Positions 15,957 through 25,320 of a DNA stretch of 64,000 nucleotides are shown here, one piece after another. Numbering within the stretch: position 1 is the stretch's first letter; each line of letters starts with the position of its first letter. The notes under the pieces are model-generated. The model searched no databases and had not been told where the DNA came from. It saw only the letters and a list, made by a program, of their open reading frames with translations. The stretch is taken from the NCBI RefSeq assembly GCF_900109685.1, contig NZ_FOBB01000001.1:248001-312000 (forward strand). The letters run 5' to 3'. A program made the translations under genes and the position numbers. Source of the DNA: Chitinophaga rupis (GTDB lineage Bacteria > Bacteroidota > Bacteroidia > Chitinophagales > Chitinophagaceae).

Positions 15957-18900
15957 ATGAAGATTGCCATTATATCGTGGATCGTGCTGCTCCCGCTCTT
16001 TACCTATGCACAGAACCAGGATAACATCACGCTTTCAGGCGTAGTCATAGATGCACAAACAAAAACACCTTTACCCGGCGCCACCGTACATATTAAGAAT
16101 ACTACACACGATGGTTTAACCAACGACAAGGGCGAGTTTAATTTCTTAACCGGCCAGCACCTGCCTATAACATTCCAGGTTTCTTACATTGGCTATAAAC
16201 AGGCAGAAATAACCGTCAACCAGCGCACCGGCATTATCCTTGGATTAGAGGCTGCCAACACACAGCTGAATGATGTTGTGGTCGTAGGTTATGGTACACA
16301 GCAACGTAAAAGCCTGATCAGCTCCATTTCAAAAGTAAATGCAAGCGGTATCAAGGATATTCCTGTAGCGGGTGTAGATGCCCAGCTGCAGGGCAAAGCA
16401 GCCGGCGTACAAATTAACTCCAACACCGGCGTACCGGGCGATGGGGTATTTATACGCGTACGCGGCGCCACCTCCATTAACGCCAGTAATGATCCCTTGT
16501 ATGTAGTGGATGGTGTGTTTATTAACAACACCAGCCTGCAAACCGTAAGCACCGGCGGCCGCGCCACCTCTCCCATAGCAGACATTAACCCGGCAGATAT
16601 TGAAAGCATAGAAGTGCTGAAAGATGCCAGCGCCACCGCTATCTATGGATCACGCGGCGCTAACGGGGTAGTGATCATTACTACCAAACGCGGTAAGTTC
16701 GGCACCAAACCAACTGTCACTTTTAATACTTCACATGGCTGGGCATGGGCGCCGCAGCTGTGGGACCTTACCACCGGCCCGGAACATGCGGAGATCATGA
16801 ATGAGTTTTACAGGAACTCAGAAGCAGATGCCATTGCAGCCGGCGACCAGGCAGGTATAAAAAAATATGCACAGGTGCCCTTCCGTCCCGTATCAGAGGG
16901 CGGCCGTGGCACACCGGAAGAACAGCAGACCTATGACCGCCTGCACAAATTGTTCCGCACCGGTTTGCTGCATAATTACAACCTGGCTTTGCAGGGTGGC
17001 AGCCCTACAAATAAATATTATATCGGTGCCGGCTATACGCAGCAGCAGGCGGATATTAAACCCATTGATTTTAACCGCGCCAGCTTAAAGTTCAACTTTG
17101 ATCAGAAGGTGGGCGATAAAGTTACCGTAGGTACCAGCAACAGCCTGTATCGCAGCTTCCGCAACCAGGCCCGCTCCGGCGATGGTCCCCAGGGTGGTTT
17201 ATTACAATCAGCCCTGCACACACCTACCTATTTACCGGAAGTGAATCCGGATGGTACGCCGGCCCGCTACGCAGGTTTTGATAACCTGGATGTGCTGCTG
17301 AATAATTACGATGTAAATACTACCAGCCTGCGTTACATTGGCAATATCTATGCAGAGGCCGAGATCATCCCGGACCTGAGGTTCCGCACCAGCTGGAGCC
17401 TGGATTATAACCATTACGATGAATCAGAGTATTGGAACAACCTCACCCAGCTGGGCGCTGCGCCTACCAATGGTTTGGCCACTTCTGCGCTTACGCAGAA
17501 CACTACCTGGATCAATGAGCAAACATTAACCTACCGCAAAACACTGAACACGGTACACACTTTTGGGATCCTGGTAGGTAATACCCTGCAGAGTAATATC
17601 CAAAGCACTACCTCTGCACAGGGTTCAGGTTTTCCAAGCAACGCATTTAAGCTGATCTCTGCAGCCGCTACCCGCACTTCCTCCCAGTTATGGAGCAAGG
17701 CCAACCTGGCCTCTTTCTTTGGCAGGGTAGATTATAATTATGCCAACAAATATTTTGTAGAGTTCAGTGTGCGTGCAGATGGGTCTTCCCGTTTTGGCGC
17801 CAATCACCAGTTCGGGTATTTCCCCGCAGTGGGCGCTGCCTGGCGTTTGAAGGAGGAGCATTTCCTGAAAGATGTGAGCAGCATCAGCGATCTGAAACTG
17901 CGCGGCAGCATAGGCCTTACCGGTAACCAGAATGGTATTAACAACTTTGCCGCACAGGGCTTATGGTCTGGCGGTGCCGGCTACCCGGATAATACCACCA
18001 GTGGCGACCAGCCGGGCATTTACCCGCTGCAGCTCTCTAACCCTGACCTGCGCTGGGAAAAAACACGGCAAACCAACATTGGTGTAGACCTGGGATTGTT
18101 CAATGATCGTATAGGCATTGAGGTGAACCTGTATTCAAAACATACTACAGATGCTTTGTTACAGCTGCCGGTGAACGCTATTTCCGGTTTTAACTCCTAC
18201 GCCAGCAATGCAGGTGTGATCAACAACAAAGGGTATGAAGTAGCCATTAACACCTTTAACATCCGCAACCGCCACTTTACCTGGCAAACCAATTTCAATA
18301 TATCCGGCAACAGCAATAAAATAGTACAGCTGCCCATACCAGTCACCTATTACAACCGCGACTGGGTAAGGCTGCAGCAGGGTTATTCTATGTACTCCTT
18401 CTGGTTGTATAAACAGCTGTATGTAGATCCGCAAACCGGTAACGCAGTGTTTGAAGATGTGAATAAAGACGGGCAGATCACCGTGGCCGACCGGCAGATC
18501 ATGGGCAGCGCTATTCCCAAATTCTTTGGCGGCATTACCAACAACTTCACCTACAAGGGTTTTGACCTGGGCGTTGCCTTCACCTTCCAGTACGGGAACG
18601 ATGTATATAACCTGAACCGCTTCTTTGGTGAAGGCGGCGGTACCCGCGATGCTAACCGCGTATTATTTGCCGACCAGCTAAACCGCTGGCAGAAGCCCGG
18701 CGATATTACCGATGTGCCCCGCGTTACTGCTTACGGTAACAACTATACGCTGGAGCAGAACAGCCGTTTCCTGGAAGATGGCTCTTTCCTGAAGCTCAGC
18801 TCCCTCACTTTAGGATATACTGTTCCTAAAAGCATTACTTCCCGTGCAGGTTTCCAGACCGTACGGGTATACTTCACCGGCAGCAACCTGTTACTGTTTA

Positions 18901-19022
18901 AAAAGTACTCAGGGCCTGATCCGGAAGTGAATGTAACCTCCCTGCAGAATGTACAGGGGCTTGACCTGGGCACTGCGCCACAGCCACGCACCGTGCAGTT
19001 TGGAGTGAATGTAACGCTTTAA
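15957..19022 (+). CDS. SusC/RagA TonB-linked outer-membrane transporter
   Basis: A 1021-residue outer-membrane transporter that, with the SusD lipoprotein, imports ligands using TonB energy. Signal peptide (KIAIISWIVLLPLFTYAQ), then a carboxypeptidase-regulatory-like beta domain (about 24-100; LSGVVIDAQTKTPLPGATV), a TonB-box/plug region (NDVVVVGYGTQ, LYVVDGVFINN, IEVLKDASATAIYGSRGANGV) and a 22-stranded barrel. No STN domain, so it is not expected to signal through FecR. It heads a same-strand run of susD, two DoxX-like genes, soxD-like and soxC-like genes with gaps of 5-24 bases. That context suggests its ligand is a sulfur compound rather than a glycan, but no residue shows this. Confidence 0.96.
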   Translation: MKIAIISWIVLLPLFTYAQNQDNITLSGVVIDAQTKTPLPGATVHIKNTTHDGLTNDKGEFNFLTGQHLPITFQVSYIGYKQAEITVNQRTGIILGLEAANTQLNDVVVVGYGTQQRKSLISSISKVNASGIKDIPVAGVDAQLQGKAAGVQINSNTGVPGDGVFIRVRGATSINASNDPLYVVDGVFINNTSLQTVSTGGRATSPIADINPADIESIEVLKDASATAIYGSRGANGVVIITTKRGKFGTKPTVTFNTSHGWAWAPQLWDLTTGPEHAEIMNEFYRNSEADAIAAGDQAGIKKYAQVPFRPVSEGGRGTPEEQQTYDRLHKLFRTGLLHNYNLALQGGSPTNKYYIGAGYTQQQADIKPIDFNRASLKFNFDQKVGDKVTVGTSNSLYRSFRNQARSGDGPQGGLLQSALHTPTYLPEVNPDGTPARYAGFDNLDVLLNNYDVNTTSLRYIGNIYAEAEIIPDLRFRTSWSLDYNHYDESEYWNNLTQLGAAPTNGLATSALTQNTTWINEQTLTYRKTLNTVHTFGILVGNTLQSNIQSTTSAQGSGFPSNAFKLISAAATRTSSQLWSKANLASFFGRVDYNYANKYFVEFSVRADGSSRFGANHQFGYFPAVGAAWRLKEEHFLKDVSSISDLKLRGSIGLTGNQNGINNFAAQGLWSGGAGYPDNTTSGDQPGIYPLQLSNPDLRWEKTRQTNIGVDLGLFNDRIGIEVNLYSKHTTDALLQLPVNAISGFNSYASNAGVINNKGYEVAINTFNIRNRHFTWQTNFNISGNSNKIVQLPIPVTYYNRDWVRLQQGYSMYSFWLYKQLYVDPQTGNAVFEDVNKDGQITVADRQIMGSAIPKFFGGITNNFTYKGFDLGVAFTFQYGNDVYNLNRFFGEGGGTRDANRVLFADQLNRWQKPGDITDVPRVTAYGNNYTLEQNSRFLEDGSFLKLSSLTLGYTVPKSITSRAGFQTVRVYFTGSNLLLFKKYSGPDPEVNVTSLQNVQGLDLGTAPQPRTVQFGVNVTL

Positions 19023-19044
19023 TGAACCGTTAAAAAAGAATACA

Positions 19045-20391
19045 ATGCAAACACGTAAATATATACTTCCTTTCCTGGCCTCCGTGCTGCTGCTGTCCTG
19101 CAAAAAATTCCTGGACGTGGAGCCGCAGGATGCAATTTCAGATGATAATTCAGCGGTGATCACAGACAAATCATCCGCAGAAACCGCAACCAGGGGTCTT
19201 TACAGGGCTTTATCAGCCGACGCTTACTATGGCAGCAACTTTGTTTCCATTGGCTATTTATCCGGCGATAATATTGTATGGACCGGCTCCCAATCCATTA
19301 TCCAGCAGTTCATCAGCCATAATGTGCGGGCCGACAATGCCAATATTGCCAGCGCATGGTCCAGCATTTATGCTACCATTAACCGCGCCAATCATATCAT
19401 TGCCAAAGTACCGGCTGTTACAGATCCTTTACTTACCCAGCAGCTGAAAAACCAGTTTACCGGGGAGGCTTATTTTGTAAGGGCTCTGGGCTATTTTGAC
19501 CTGGCGCGTACCTGGGGCGGGGTGCAGATCACACTTACACCTACTATTACCCCGGCTGATAAATACGGCATTAAGCGCAGCAGCCTGGATCAAACCTATA
19601 ACCAGGTGCTGAGCGACCTGGTAGCAGCAGATTCCCTGTTGCCCACCACTACCAACCGTTTCCGCGCCACGCAAAAAACTGCCTGGGCCTTACGCGCGCG
19701 TTATCATTTATACCGCCGGCAATGGGCCGATGCGGAAACCTATGCTACCAAAGTGATTGCCGATTCTGCCAACTATAAGCTGGTGCAACCTTACAGCGCA
19801 TTTTTTGCCAACAATGCCACTGCCACCTCTGAATCTGTACTGGAGCTTTCTTACAGCGCCACCTATACCAACTCACACCGCAACAGCTGGCAGCCGCCCG
19901 CTAATGGCGGTACGCGCCAATGGGCGCCCAATGATGCTTTCCTGTCACTGGTAAATGATCCTGCTATTGGCGGTAACCGCAGTGCGCTGGTAGCAAAAAC
20001 ATCTGCCGGCCTTTGGTACGGCAACCTGTATTACCGCAGCCCGGCTACAGATCCTGCATTTGTAATACGCATTGCAGAGCTGTGGCTGATCCGTGCAGAA
20101 GCCCGCGCACAGCTCAATAACTTAAGCGGCGCTATCAGCGATCTGAATGCAGTACGCAGCAGGGCCGGTATACCGCCCAGCGAAGCAGCTACACAAAGCG
20201 CCCTGTTGCTGGCCATTGAAAATGAGAGACGGCTGGAATTTGCTTTTGAAGGGCACCGCTGGTACGACCTGGTACGTACCAACAGGGCCGCTGCTGTATT
20301 GGGTGTTACCGATGTTAACAAACAGGTGCTGCCCATACCTGCCGGCGAAGTGCTGAATGATATAGACCTTGAACAGAACAAAGGATATTAA
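19045..20391 (+). CDS. SusD/RagB nutrient-binding lipoprotein
   Basis: Surface lipoprotein of 448 residues forming the lid of the preceding SusC transporter. Lipobox LLLSC at about residue 18 followed by KKFLDVEPQD, the usual SusD start. The TPR-like helices and C-terminal RagB/SusD region are present (RALGYFDLARTWGGVQI; ELWLIRAEARAQL; LDAI-type ISDLNAVRSRAGI; ENERRLEFAFEGHRWYDLVRT). It begins 22 bases after susC and ends 23 bases before the first DoxX-like gene. It is on the short side for SusD proteins, which are often 480-560 residues, perhaps fitting a small ligand. Confidence 0.95.
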   Translation: MQTRKYILPFLASVLLLSCKKFLDVEPQDAISDDNSAVITDKSSAETATRGLYRALSADAYYGSNFVSIGYLSGDNIVWTGSQSIIQQFISHNVRADNANIASAWSSIYATINRANHIIAKVPAVTDPLLTQQLKNQFTGEAYFVRALGYFDLARTWGGVQITLTPTITPADKYGIKRSSLDQTYNQVLSDLVAADSLLPTTTNRFRATQKTAWALRARYHLYRRQWADAETYATKVIADSANYKLVQPYSAFFANNATATSESVLELSYSATYTNSHRNSWQPPANGGTRQWAPNDAFLSLVNDPAIGGNRSALVAKTSAGLWYGNLYYRSPATDPAFVIRIAELWLIRAEARAQLNNLSGAISDLNAVRSRAGIPPSEAATQSALLLAIENERRLEFAFEGHRWYDLVRTNRAAAVLGVTDVNKQVLPIPAGEVLNDIDLEQNKGY

Positions 20392-20414
20392 TGTGTCATC
20401 ATAAATTTTAAAAC

Positions 20415-21788
20415 ATGACAACAGCCACCTACCATGCTGCGCATATACCTCCTGCATCCACGGGATGGAAAGCATACCAGAAGATCATCTTCCGGTTGTT
20501 CTTTATTTATTTCCTGATACAGGTACTACCGCTGGACTGGAAATTTTACCGGAACCTTTTTGCCATTAACTGGCTGCACCTGCAGTATGCAGATATTTTT
20601 AACATTGCGCATTATACGCCCAGCTTTTTTGCCGGGCAAACGCGTTTTGCGGACTGGGCGATCTTTTTAGGCATTGCAGCTGCCAGCACCGTAATATGGA
20701 GTTATTTAGATAAAAAGAACCAGTACAACACCAATTACGATGCCCTGTATTACTGGCTGCGGGTACTGTTGCGCTACCGCCTGGCCATTGCATTGCTGGC
20801 TTATGGGTTCATAAAATTCTTCCCGCTGCAGTCGCCTCCTCCTTCCCTGAGTAACCTGAATACACCTTACGGTGATTTTACGGAGTGGAAATTATTTTCC
20901 TTAAGCCTGGGCATTGTACCGGGCTATGAAGCTTTCCTGGGACTGGTGGAGATCATTGCAGCAGTACTGCTGTTATACCGTAAAACCACTACACTGGGCG
21001 CATTCATTGTATTGGCTTTTACCGGCAATGTGTTTATGTCTAACCTGGCTTATGGCGGCGGTGAAGCAGTGTATAGTTTTTACCTGGTATTAATTGCGCT
21101 GTTCCTGTTTGCGTATGATGTGCCTAAGCTCACCAACCTGCTGGCTTTTGGCCGGCCTACCGCACCCAATAATTACCGGCCTTCATTCACCCAACCCAGG
21201 CTGCGGTACATCCGGTTAGCGCTGAAAGCTTTTGTAGTACTGTTCTTTGGTGTGATCTATGGTGCGCAAACCTATGCCGCTATACATCATGATCCATATC
21301 AATATCCTGCTGCACCTGGTTTGGCGGGCGCGCAGGGCTTATATAATGTACGGGAATTCCGTTATAATCATCAAACATTACCCTACAGTGATATTGATCC
21401 TGTCCGCTGGCAGGATGTGGTATTGGAAAAATGGAATACACTTAGCATCCGCTCCAACCGCCCGGTGGTTATTGATTCCACGAATGTAGACAGCATTCAT
21501 ACCGCCGACCAGGACCGCACCTTTGAGCTACAAGGAAGTGCTGCAAGGCATTACTATAGTTACCAGGCCGATACTGTGCACCAGCTGCTGGTGCTGCAAA
21601 ACCGCAACCCGCATCATCGTACGGAGCAATGGCTGCTGCATTATGAGCGGCCCAATGATAGTACGCTCATCCTGTCCGGCGCTAACCAGGCCAAAGACTC
21701 TGTGTACGTGGTATTAGACCGGGTGAATAAGAAATACCTGCTGGAAGAGGTAACTAAAAAAGGCCGCAGCAGATCCATCAAACTATAA
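20415..21788 (+). CDS. DoxX-like polytopic membrane protein with C-terminal soluble domain (first of pair)
   Basis: A 457-residue protein with about seven membrane segments in residues 20-300 and a soluble C-terminal domain. The central part (LRYRLAIALLAYGFIKFFPLQ, YEAFLGLVEIIAAVLLLYRKTTTLGAF) is like the four-helix DoxX/DoxD fold; DoxD is the large subunit of the thiosulfate:quinone oxidoreductase of Acidianus. The N-terminal WKAYQKIIFRLFFIYF and the C-terminal FELQG...VYVVLDRVNKKY parts recur in the next gene, so the two are tandem paralogues. Between susD and a SoxCD-type pair, a role as quinone-linked partner of sulfur oxidation is plausible but unproved; it might also be a plain structural membrane protein. 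Confidence 0.75.
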   Translation: MTTATYHAAHIPPASTGWKAYQKIIFRLFFIYFLIQVLPLDWKFYRNLFAINWLHLQYADIFNIAHYTPSFFAGQTRFADWAIFLGIAAASTVIWSYLDKKNQYNTNYDALYYWLRVLLRYRLAIALLAYGFIKFFPLQSPPPSLSNLNTPYGDFTEWKLFSLSLGIVPGYEAFLGLVEIIAAVLLLYRKTTTLGAFIVLAFTGNVFMSNLAYGGGEAVYSFYLVLIALFLFAYDVPKLTNLLAFGRPTAPNNYRPSFTQPRLRYIRLALKAFVVLFFGVIYGAQTYAAIHHDPYQYPAAPGLAGAQGLYNVREFRYNHQTLPYSDIDPVRWQDVVLEKWNTLSIRSNRPVVIDSTNVDSIHTADQDRTFELQGSAARHYYSYQADTVHQLLVLQNRNPHHRTEQWLLHYERPNDSTLILSGANQAKDSVYVVLDRVNKKYLLEEVTKKGRSRSIKL

Positions 21789-21812
21789 TCGGTTCATCTG
21801 AAAAATATTGTT

Positions 21813-23456
21813 ATGTCTACCATCACCATTCCTGAAATACATGCCGCAAGGAATAACCAGCTTCCGCCACTGCCCGGCATTTCCACGCCCTGGAAAACAT
21901 ATGAGCTGATTGCTTTCCGCATTGCATTTATCTTTTTTGTGGCCATCTCAATTCCCAATAATGCGGAATGGTACAGCCATGTGTTCCATATTAACTGGGC
22001 ACGCCTGCATTACCGCGACCTGTATGATATTGCGCGATTTGGCTCCGGGATCAATGTTTTTGGCAACACCATCTTTGGCAGCCCCCTGTACGGTTATGCC
22101 AACTGGATCATTACTTTCCTGGTATCTGTTGCAGGAGGTTTAATATGGACAGTGATAGACAGCCGCCGTAAAGATCCGCCACTGGAATATAACCAGCTGT
22201 ATTACTGGCTGCGGGTAGTGGTGCGCTACCGTGCAGGCATTGGCATTATTGGCTTTGGCTTTACCAAGCTGCTGCCGGTGCAAATGCCTTTCCCATCTTT
22301 AGGATTGCTGAACACTAACTTTGGCGATTTCTCTGCACAAAAGATCTACTGGCTTATCATCGGTATAGTACCCTGGTACCAGGTATTTGCAGGTATAGTG
22401 GAGGTAACGGCCGGTACGCTGCTGTTCTTCCGCAAAACCACTACCCTGGGCGCAGCCCTGCTGGTAGGCGCTTTAGGCGATATTGTGTATGTGAACTTTG
22501 CTTATGATGGCGGTGTGCATGTATACAGCTCTTATTTTGTGCTGTTAGGCGCCTTCCTGCTGGTGCAGGATGTGCCCAAGCTATACCGTTACTGGATCAA
22601 AGAAGAGTATACCATTCCGGTATACTATTTCCCTGTATTCTCAAAAGGATGGCAGTACGCGCGCGTAGCTTTGAAAACCGGTGTGATCGTATTATTCCTG
22701 GGAGTATTGTATTATCTGCAGCTGGTGAATTATAAGTATGATCCCTATAAACAACCCTCCACTGCCGGTGTGCGTGCTTTAAGAGGTAACTACCGGGTAA
22801 CGGAGTTCCGCATTAATAACAGGGTCATTCCTTATGATCCTACTGATAGCATCCGCTGGCAACGGGTAACCTTTGAAAAATGGACCAGCCTAACGTATAC
22901 GGTTAATCGTGCAACGTTCATTGACCTCTCTAACGGTGGTGGCGATCCTATGCGGGACATTAACCGCACCTTTGAGCTCACTGGTACCGGTGGGGGGCAA
23001 CGGGTATTCCACTACTATGCAGACAGCATTGACCATGTGCTATACCTGCAGGATAAATACAAAGCTATCCCCGACCGCAGGAACCGCGTAGCCGGTGTGG
23101 GTGGCGATCAGAATTATGATCTGAATGCAGGCAGGCCACTGGCTAAAGAAGGCCGCAAGCACGACCTGGATACCACTGATCGTAACTGGATCTCCCCAAC
23201 AGCCTGGTCGCATATTGGCGATGAAAACCACATGATCGATAAAACGGTGTGGACTGCCCGCCGCGACCGTGAATTTGCGGTGCCGCTCAAAAATGAGCAC
23301 CGGAACCGCATGGTGCTGCAATATGAAACAACAGACGGATCGCACGTAATACTGAAAGGTGTGGATGAGCATAAAGATTCTATTTACGTAGTGCTGGACC
23401 GCATAAACCGGCCTTACCAGGTAAAACCCAGTACGCTGGATGCAGGTAAATACTAA
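21813..23456 (+). CDS. DoxX-like polytopic membrane protein with C-terminal soluble domain (second of pair)
   Basis: A 547-residue paralogue of the preceding protein. Shared stretches include YYWLRVxxRYR, FPSL followed by N-T-x-(Y/F)-GDF, GIVPWYQVFAGIVEVTAGTLL, RKTTTLGA, QDVPKLY and the C-terminal DSIYVVLDRINRPY. It is longer by about 75 residues inserted in the C-terminal soluble domain (roughly 415-490; rich in charged and His residues, e.g. AWSHIGDENHMIDK). Four or more conserved Lys/Arg/His lie at the membrane ends, a pattern that could fit quinone or anion handling. The soxD-like gene starts 5 bases after its stop, so the genes are cotranscribed. Confidence 0.75.
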   Translation: MSTITIPEIHAARNNQLPPLPGISTPWKTYELIAFRIAFIFFVAISIPNNAEWYSHVFHINWARLHYRDLYDIARFGSGINVFGNTIFGSPLYGYANWIITFLVSVAGGLIWTVIDSRRKDPPLEYNQLYYWLRVVVRYRAGIGIIGFGFTKLLPVQMPFPSLGLLNTNFGDFSAQKIYWLIIGIVPWYQVFAGIVEVTAGTLLFFRKTTTLGAALLVGALGDIVYVNFAYDGGVHVYSSYFVLLGAFLLVQDVPKLYRYWIKEEYTIPVYYFPVFSKGWQYARVALKTGVIVLFLGVLYYLQLVNYKYDPYKQPSTAGVRALRGNYRVTEFRINNRVIPYDPTDSIRWQRVTFEKWTSLTYTVNRATFIDLSNGGGDPMRDINRTFELTGTGGGQRVFHYYADSIDHVLYLQDKYKAIPDRRNRVAGVGGDQNYDLNAGRPLAKEGRKHDLDTTDRNWISPTAWSHIGDENHMIDKTVWTARRDREFAVPLKNEHRNRMVLQYETTDGSHVILKGVDEHKDSIYVVLDRINRPYQVKPSTLDAGKY

Positions 23457-23461
23457 CAGGC

Positions 23462-24046
23462 ATGCGATTTAAAACGTATATGCTGTATGGTTATATGCTC
23501 TGCATGTCCTGTAAGCACAATAGTAACAGCACAATGGTTTTACAAGATACTGCCAACTGGCCGGCTACCTTTGGATTAGGCCGGCCGGCCACGCAGGCCG
23601 AAATAGCAAAGCTGGATATAGATGTACGGCCGGATGGAAAAGGACTGCCACCCGGCGCCGGTGATGCCATTACCGGCAAAACCATTTACATGGCTAAGTG
23701 CGCCGCCTGCCATGGCACCGGTGCAGAACCGATGGATGTAAAGCTGCCTGGTCCTGCGCTGATGAATGACAGCGCCGGCGCAGACCGTAACAAGCTAAAG
23801 ACCATTGGTAACTACTGGCCCTATGCTACTACCATTTTCGATTATGTACGCAGAACCATGCCTTACAATGCGCCCGGTACTTTAACGGATAATGAAGTAT
23901 ACAGCCTTACCGCTTATATCTTACATGCCAGCAATATTATTACCGCGCAAACAGTGATGAACGCAGCGTCTTTACCAAAGGTGACCATGCCTGCAAAAAA
24001 ATTATTTGTACCGGATAACCGGCATGCAGGGCCGGAGGTTCGCTAA
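23462..24046 (+). CDS. SoxD-like monoheme cytochrome c lipoprotein
   Basis: Electron acceptor subunit for the neighbouring Moco enzyme. The protein (194 residues) begins with a short export signal and lipobox-like LCMSC (Cys17). The heme c site is Cys80-Ala-Ala-Cys83-His84; a likely Met ligand is in RRTMPYNAP. The segments LGRPATQAEIAKLDIDVRPDGKGLPPG and TIGNYWPYATTIFDYVRRTMP are characteristic of SoxD of the Sox sulfur-oxidation system. Paracoccus SoxD carries two hemes and is about twice as long, so this is a shortened one-heme version tethered to a membrane. It starts 5 bases after the DoxX-like gene and ends 10 bases before soxC. Confidence 0.88.
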   Translation: MRFKTYMLYGYMLCMSCKHNSNSTMVLQDTANWPATFGLGRPATQAEIAKLDIDVRPDGKGLPPGAGDAITGKTIYMAKCAACHGTGAEPMDVKLPGPALMNDSAGADRNKLKTIGNYWPYATTIFDYVRRTMPYNAPGTLTDNEVYSLTAYILHASNIITAQTVMNAASLPKVTMPAKKLFVPDNRHAGPEVR

Positions 24047-24056
24047 CCGTGATTGT

Positions 24057-25280
24057 ATGAGTAAAAGAAAGATCAGCCGGCGTACTATGTTAGGCGGGGC
24101 CGCTACTGCCGCTGTAATGCTGTTCAAATCCTCTTACGGGAAAATGATCCAGGCGGCCATACCGGAATCTGTGCTGCAGTCAGCAGACCCTACTAAAACA
24201 ATAGGGCCGCCTCCCGGCGAAATAGGCACCCGCTCTGCATTTGAGCACGTAGTAAAAAAAACTTCCGATATTTCTTCGCGCACACCGCTGCAGGATCTGT
24301 ATGGTGTTATCACCCCATCTGACCTGCATTATGAGCGCCATCATGCCGGCGTACCGGTGATTGATCCGCATAAATATGAGCTGCTGATCCATGGCATGGT
24401 AAATAAGCCCATGGTGTTCACCCTGGCCGATCTAAAACGTTTTCCATCTGTATCCCGCATCTGTTTTTTAGAATGCTCCGGTAACTTCCGCAATAGTAAG
24501 GAAACGCTTACTCCGCAGGAGATCTGTGGCCTTACCAGCCAGAGTGAATGGACGGGTGTAATGCTTTCCACTCTGTTCCGCGAAGTAGGTGTGCAGCCCA
24601 AGGCCAGCTGGTTCCTGGCAGAAGGCGGTGATGCCGCCATTATGACCCGCAGCATCCCTGTTAAAAAAGCCTGGGACGATGCCATGATCGTATATGCGCA
24701 GAATGGGGAAGCCATCCGCCCGGAGCAGGGCTATCCCGTACGTTTATTGCTGCCTGGCTGGGAAGGCAATACCAGCGTAAAATGGCTGCGCCGCCTGGAG
24801 CTTTCCGACCAGCCTTATATGACGCGGGAAGAAACTTCCAAATACACTTATGCCGTAAAAGACAGCATCCGTCAGTTCAGCTTTGAGATGGATGCGCGCT
24901 CCATCATTACCTTCCCTGCTTTTCCGCAGCAGGTGGCCAAAGGCTGGATAGAGATCCGCGGTATTGCGTGGAGCGGATGGGGCAAGATTGTGAAAGTAGA
25001 GATCAGCACAGATGCCGGCAAAACCTGGCAGGCAGCCCGTTTGCAGGAGCCTGTGCTGGACAAGGCGCATACCGGTTTCCGTTATTTATGGCAGTGGAAT
25101 GGAGATACCACAGAGATCATGAGCCGCGCCATTGATGAAACAGGATATACGCAGCCCACTTTACAGCAATTAGTGAATGCACGTGGCACAGATATGGGCG
25201 GCTATCATATGAACCCCATTACCGCCTGGGTGATACAGCGGGATGGTAAGGTGCTGTTCAAACCGGAAAAATGGAAATGA
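24057..25280 (+). CDS. SoxC-like molybdopterin sulfite/sulfur dehydrogenase
   Basis: Periplasmic Moco enzyme of the sulfite oxidase family; in Sox systems SoxCD removes six electrons from protein-bound sulfane sulfur. Start chosen at the ATG at 24057 (407 residues), which puts a twin-arginine signal (ISRRTMLGG, 6-14) at the N-terminus; the longer frame overlaps the previous gene and adds nothing recognisable. The Moco-ligand Cys140 is in FLECSGN; the SUOX fold region (about 80-270) and the C-terminal dimerisation domain (GIAWSGWGKIVKVEISTDAGKTWQ) are complete. Translation follows the cytochrome gene by 10 bases. No soxXA, soxYZ or soxB is in the window, so this would be a truncated pathway or one acting on free sulfite. 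Confidence 0.92.
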   Translation: MSKRKISRRTMLGGAATAAVMLFKSSYGKMIQAAIPESVLQSADPTKTIGPPPGEIGTRSAFEHVVKKTSDISSRTPLQDLYGVITPSDLHYERHHAGVPVIDPHKYELLIHGMVNKPMVFTLADLKRFPSVSRICFLECSGNFRNSKETLTPQEICGLTSQSEWTGVMLSTLFREVGVQPKASWFLAEGGDAAIMTRSIPVKKAWDDAMIVYAQNGEAIRPEQGYPVRLLLPGWEGNTSVKWLRRLELSDQPYMTREETSKYTYAVKDSIRQFSFEMDARSIITFPAFPQQVAKGWIEIRGIAWSGWGKIVKVEISTDAGKTWQAARLQEPVLDKAHTGFRYLWQWNGDTTEIMSRAIDETGYTQPTLQQLVNARGTDMGGYHMNPITAWVIQRDGKVLFKPEKWK

Positions 25281-25320
25281 GCCCACCACATTGTCAGTAA
25301 AAAACATTTATTTTGATAAC

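Noticed and set aside
24006..24056. Longer soxC frame overlapping the cytochrome gene
   Set aside because: It puts 17 residues ahead of a complete twin-arginine signal and overlaps the preceding coding sequence.
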